64,000 bases of DNA from Lachnoclostridium sp. (GTDB lineage: Bacteria > Bacillota_A > Clostridia > Lachnospirales > Lachnospiraceae): assembly GCA_015057755.1 (NCBI GenBank), contig SVDR01000003.1, positions 3,625 through 67,624 on the forward strand. The letters are read 5' to 3'. Position numbers and translations under genes: made by a program. A model generated the notes under the pieces. It searched no databases and was not told the DNA's origin. It saw only the letters and a list, made by a program, of their open reading frames with translations. Shown here piece after piece: positions 60,713-64,000 of the stretch. Position 1 is the stretch's first letter. Every line of letters begins with the position of its first letter.

Positions 60713-61783
60713 CTAACGGAACATCTCCGCAATCTGCCTGTCCATAACAGCGGCCACATCTTCACCCGCTGCGTAAGCTTTGTACCACTCTGCAGTCAGC
60801 TCAATGGCTTCTTTCACACCATACTGCGGTTTCCAGCCAAACGTGCTCTTTAATTTCGAGCAATCCAGCTTCAGGAAATTCGCCTCATGAGGACCTCCGT
60901 CGCTCTTGTTGATCCACTGCAGTCCGTCACCCCATGCTTCACAGACCATATCCACCAGATTTCCTGTTGTCACGCAGTCCTTGTCATCCGGACCAACATT
61001 ATAATACCCTGCCAGTGCACCATCTTCCAACTGCGCTTTCGCGATCATCAGGTACGCTGCCAGCGGCTCCAGAACGTGCTGATACGGTCTTGTGGAATGT
61101 GGATTTCTCACAATGATCGCTTCTTTCTTCATGGCTGCGCGCATACAGTCCGGAACGATACGGTCGTTGGCAAAATCACCTCCGCCGATCACATTTCCCG
61201 CACGGCTCGTAGAAATCGCACAGTGTCCGTCTGCAAAGAAGGACTTTTTGTAGCTGTGAGTTACCAGCTCCGAACAGGACTTACTGTTGGAATAAGGGTC
61301 ATAACCGTCCAAGCGGTCATTCTCTCTGTAACCGTACTCCCACTCCATGTTTTCGTATACTTTATCTGTCGTAACGTTCAGGAAAGACTTTACACACGGG
61401 AACAATCTGACACATTCCAGAATATTCACAGTTCCCATCACGTTGGTCTCATAGGTGTAAACCGGATCTTTGTAGGAGTCGCGCACGATCGGCTGCGCTG
61501 CCAGATGCAGAACGATTTCCGGTTCTGCTTCCGCAAATACTTCCTTCATATGAGCCAGATCGCGAATATCTCCGATCACAGACTTCATCTTTCCCTCCAG
61601 GTCTGCCATCTCAAACAGCGCCGGCTCTGTCGGCGGATTCAGGGAATATCCGGTCACTTCCGCGCCTGCATTTACCAAAATCCTACAGAGCCATGTGCCC
61701 TTGAAACCAGTATGTCCGGTCACAAGGACTTTTTTTCCTTTGTAAAAATCAAAAACTTCTTTAAAACTAAATGTAGAATTCAT
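60713..61783 (-). CDS. rfbG: CDP-glucose 4,6-dehydratase
   Basis: This 356-residue short-chain dehydrogenase/epimerase-fold enzyme makes CDP-4-keto-6-deoxyglucose. VLVTGHTGFKGTWLCRIL near residue 20 is the NAD-binding loop, the dehydratase catalytic Tyr and Lys lie in DPYSNSKSCSELV near 160, and the upstream Thr in NVTTDKVYENMEWEYGY. Neighbouring genes are rfbF and rfbH, so the pathway is consistent. Confidence 0.96.
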   Translation of the reverse strand: MNSTFSFKEVFDFYKGKKVLVTGHTGFKGTWLCRILVNAGAEVTGYSLNPPTEPALFEMADLEGKMKSVIGDIRDLAHMKEVFAEAEPEIVLHLAAQPIVRDSYKDPVYTYETNVMGTVNILECVRLFPCVKSFLNVTTDKVYENMEWEYGYRENDRLDGYDPYSNSKSCSELVTHSYKKSFFADGHCAISTSRAGNVIGGGDFANDRIVPDCMRAAMKKEAIIVRNPHSTRPYQHVLEPLAAYLMIAKAQLEDGALAGYYNVGPDDKDCVTTGNLVDMVCEAWGDGLQWINKSDGGPHEANFLKLDCSKLKSTFGWKPQYGVKEAIELTAEWYKAYAAGEDVAAVMDRQIAEMFR

Positions 61784-61806
61784 CTAAGTTCTCCTGAATG
61801 TTTTTC

Positions 61807-62580
61807 TTACTTCCAAGTCTTCCACGGTGCATTCCCGGATGCCCACATCTCTTCCAGCTGCATCTTATCGCGCTGGGTATCCATGCACTTCCAGAAGCCG
61901 GTATGATGGTAAGCCATCAGCTCACCATTCTTCGCCAGATTCTCCAGCGGCTCTCTCTCGAGAACGGTTTTATCTCCCTCGATATAATCAAATACTTCCG
62001 GATTCATGATCATAAATCCGCCGTTGATCACACCGCCATCGTTATCATTTTTCTCACGGAAGGAATTGATCTGACCTTTTCCGTCCATATCCAGAACGCC
62101 AAATCTCTGACCCACGTTTACTGCGGAGATTGTTGCGATCTTGCCATGGGCACGGTGGAACTCTTCCAGTGCTCTCAGATCGATGTCGGACACACCGTCA
62201 CCGTATGTCAGCATGAACGGTTCGTCACCCACATACTCACGGATTCTCTTCACGCGGCCGCCTGTCATGGTGTGCAGACCGGTATCGATCAGTGTCACCT
62301 TCCACGGCTCCGCATAATTGTTGTGCACCTTCATGCTGTTGTTTGCCAGGTCAAAGGTCACATCGGATGTGTGCAGGAAATAATCTGCGAAGAACTCCTT
62401 CACCACATACTGTTTATATCCGAGGCAGATCACAAATTCATTGTAACCATACTGGGAATAATGTTTCATAATATGCCATAAAATCGGTTTCTCGCCAATT
62501 TCGATCATTGGCTTCGGTTTTAAATGGCTCTCTTCACTGATTCGTGTTCCAAAACCACCTGCCAGAATTACAACTTTCAT
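61807..62580 (-). CDS. rfbF: Glucose-1-phosphate cytidylyltransferase
   Basis: This 257-residue enzyme makes CDP-glucose from CTP and glucose-1-phosphate. The N-terminal VVILAGGFGTRISEESHLKP is the nucleotidyltransferase signature with the RfbF-specific ISEES, and LTYGDGVSDID near 128 binds metal. It is the first enzyme of the CDP-deoxyhexose pathway and abuts the partial membrane protein gene at 62583. Confidence 0.96.
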   Translation of the reverse strand: MKVVILAGGFGTRISEESHLKPKPMIEIGEKPILWHIMKHYSQYGYNEFVICLGYKQYVVKEFFADYFLHTSDVTFDLANNSMKVHNNYAEPWKVTLIDTGLHTMTGGRVKRIREYVGDEPFMLTYGDGVSDIDLRALEEFHRAHGKIATISAVNVGQRFGVLDMDGKGQINSFREKNDNDGGVINGGFMIMNPEVFDYIEGDKTVLEREPLENLAKNGELMAYHHTGFWKCMDTQRDKMQLEEMWASGNAPWKTWK

Positions 62581-62582
62581 GG

Positions 62583-64000
62583 TTAATCCTCCTGTTTAAA
62601 AATATTCCATCCATTGTCTCTCAGGATCCTAAGGGCTTCTTTTTTGCCGGGCTTACTGTACTCCAGTTTCTGTTTCAGCACCTCATCATCCTGATTTTCG
62701 AAATCCAGAAGGATTTCTTTTACTCCAAGGCTGTGTTCTTTTCGATACGGTGCCTTGGAAAGTTCCGATTTCGTAGTCATGAAATTGCCGCTAAGCACGA
62801 CCGCCGTTATAAGCAGCGCGATTGCCTTTACAGCTGTATTTAACCCCTTTTTCACACTCTTTACTTCTGCTTTTTCTACACGGACCCTTCTCCATACAAA
62901 CGCGAAAGTCAGGAGAATTCCCAAAATACCAACCTGATACTGCAGTGCATATCGTGAGCTCATTCCATACGTATCCTTTAAGAAGATCCAGCGGCTCACC
63001 ATGACTACCAGATGGTTCATCCCGCCTCCTGCCATCAGCATCAGAGGAAACAGAGTCTTTTTATAAATTCCATAATAGAAATTCATCCACAGTGCCAGGA
63101 AATAAGACACCAGCACGCCGGCTCCTGTCAGGTATAAAAACGCATTCGGAACATTCTGCCAGCGCTCCGTTACCAATTCTACTCCAAAAATGACAGAAGA
63201 ACATGATTTTAACAAAAACTTAAGGAAAAATTTCGGCTGCTCGAAAAAGGTACCGATCAATGAGCCTTCCACTGCCCCCGCGTGCTCATATACCGCTTGT
63301 GAATTGCTCCAGATATAGAGCAGTAACGGCCACAGCACGCTGACTGTAAGAAGGATAATCTGCCTGTTGGCAAATCCTTTATCCTCGCTCTTCTTTCCAA
63401 ACACAACATTCATCATCCAGATAAATCCGTAGGCAATAAACAAGGTCATGGAGTAAATCGCACAGTATGGACCTGCAATAAAAATGGTTGTGATCGCCGG
63501 AAGTATTGTCATCAATAACAGATCGTGCTTTTTCCCTTCCTTTCGGTATACACGGTCAAGGACCGTATAATGATAGAAGAAGCAGACAAATGCCAGAAAA
63601 TGCATCCATCCAGTGCTGTTGTAAAGCATTTCCCACTTGTTCAGACTGAACATAAACACCATAATGGCAGCATACCAGCCAAGACCAGTCTGATGTTTCC
63701 TGCAATATCCACCGATGATCAACGCTGACGCGCCGAAACTCAAGACTCCGAGGATTCGGTCAAACGTCACACTGTAATCAAACAATGTAACATTGATCGC
63801 ACGTCCGAGGTAGCTGATCGGCATTCTGGTCAGCAGGTCTGCCACAAAGAACTTCTCCGGGTTCCACACATCCGGCAGATAAGAATTGATCAGGCGGATG
63901 TAGTCGGAGTAAACCATATCAATGGTGGCAATGTGCAGATAATACAAGTAAAACAAGGTGCCGAGGATCGGCAGTCCTATGTATACATATTTTCTAAACG
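62583..64000 (-). CDS. Polytopic membrane protein of the glycan operon, 5' end off the window
   Basis: At least 472 codons are visible and the frame stays open to the right edge, with residues of the first helix (RKYVYIGLPILG) still in it, so the start lies beyond 64000. The product has about ten hydrophobic segments and resembles GT-C-type or glucosyltransferase GtrII-like membrane proteins, with a large loop after the first helix. Its place before rfbF suggests a sugar transferase or polymerase of the surface polymer. The family is not certain. Confidence 0.75.
   Translation of the reverse strand, partial: FRKYVYIGLPILGTLFYLYYLHIATIDMVYSDYIRLINSYLPDVWNPEKFFVADLLTRMPISYLGRAINVTLFDYSVTFDRILGVLSFGASALIIGGYCRKHQTGLGWYAAIMVFMFSLNKWEMLYNSTGWMHFLAFVCFFYHYTVLDRVYRKEGKKHDLLLMTILPAITTIFIAGPYCAIYSMTLFIAYGFIWMMNVVFGKKSEDKGFANRQIILLTVSVLWPLLLYIWSNSQAVYEHAGAVEGSLIGTFFEQPKFFLKFLLKSCSSVIFGVELVTERWQNVPNAFLYLTGAGVLVSYFLALWMNFYYGIYKKTLFPLMLMAGGGMNHLVVMVSRWIFLKDTYGMSSRYALQYQVGILGILLTFAFVWRRVRVEKAEVKSVKKGLNTAVKAIALLITAVVLSGNFMTTKSELSKAPYRKEHSLGVKEILLDFENQDDEVLKQKLEYSKPGKKEALRILRDNGWNIFKQED

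Noticed and set aside
58522..60716. Long plus-strand open frames opposite licD and rfbH
   Set aside because: Shadows of conserved minus-strand genes with no ribosome binding sites.

Overview
The window is a low-to-mid GC Firmicutes chromosome, most likely Lachnospiraceae (Blautia/Dorea/Ruminococcus-like). Support for this comes from strong AGGAGG-type ribosome binding sites, spoIIR (an endospore former), a SAM-I riboswitch before metK, DUF5688 and MobA/MobL genes typical of gut Clostridia, and LicD-linked surface polysaccharide genes. No rRNA, tRNA or CRISPR array was seen.

Left chromosomal part (1-33148): an edge-truncated HAD phosphatase, a two-component system, two M20 amidohydrolases (one AbgB-like), metK with its riboswitch, murA, a large secreted protein of unknown role, a sugar nucleotidyltransferase, a secreted TIM-barrel protein, a DUF1934-murI-ddl cluster, spoIIR, a TSUP transporter, a complete RND efflux operon with two TolC-like proteins under a TetR regulator with two visible operators, an aldo/keto reductase with Fe-S motifs, a GntR regulator, ispE, a GNAT acetyltransferase, a cyclophilin and a SIMPL lipoprotein.

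Mobile part (33154-53321, 20,168 bp, flanked by the 5-bp duplication AACTA): two 751-bp direct repeats, identical by eye, enclose 18.7 kb. Each repeat starts TGTTCA, ends TGAACA and carries 22-bp-spaced AATC repeats at both ends, so each is a complete left-end/right-end mini-transposon of Tn7 type. The enclosed DNA looks like a mobilizable plasmid: a RepL-like initiator, a primase-like small protein, a MobA/MobL relaxase with an IncQ-like oriT, a VirD4/TraG coupling protein and accessory genes. It also encodes tnsA-tnsB-tnsC-tniQ. The simplest reading is a plasmid cointegrate formed through a short cassette by the plasmid's own Tn7-like machinery. A cargo arm (34.1-38.1 kb) carries an orphan C5 DNA methyltransferase, a lone Cas5e-like protein without any other Cas protein, and four small mostly acidic proteins including a paralogous pair. 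This is a candidate counter-defence island. A separate AT-rich cargo patch (38.2-40.2 kb) holds a secreted protein and a Cys-rich protein.

Right chromosomal part (53327-64000): an AGCS amino acid symporter, a class I glutamine-amidotransferase-like hydrolase with a second Fe-S aldo/keto reductase, a lipoprotein, and a minus-strand surface glycan operon. That operon runs from an edge-truncated polytopic membrane protein through rfbF, rfbG and rfbH (CDP-6-deoxyhexose synthesis) to licD and a GtrB-like glycosyltransferase.
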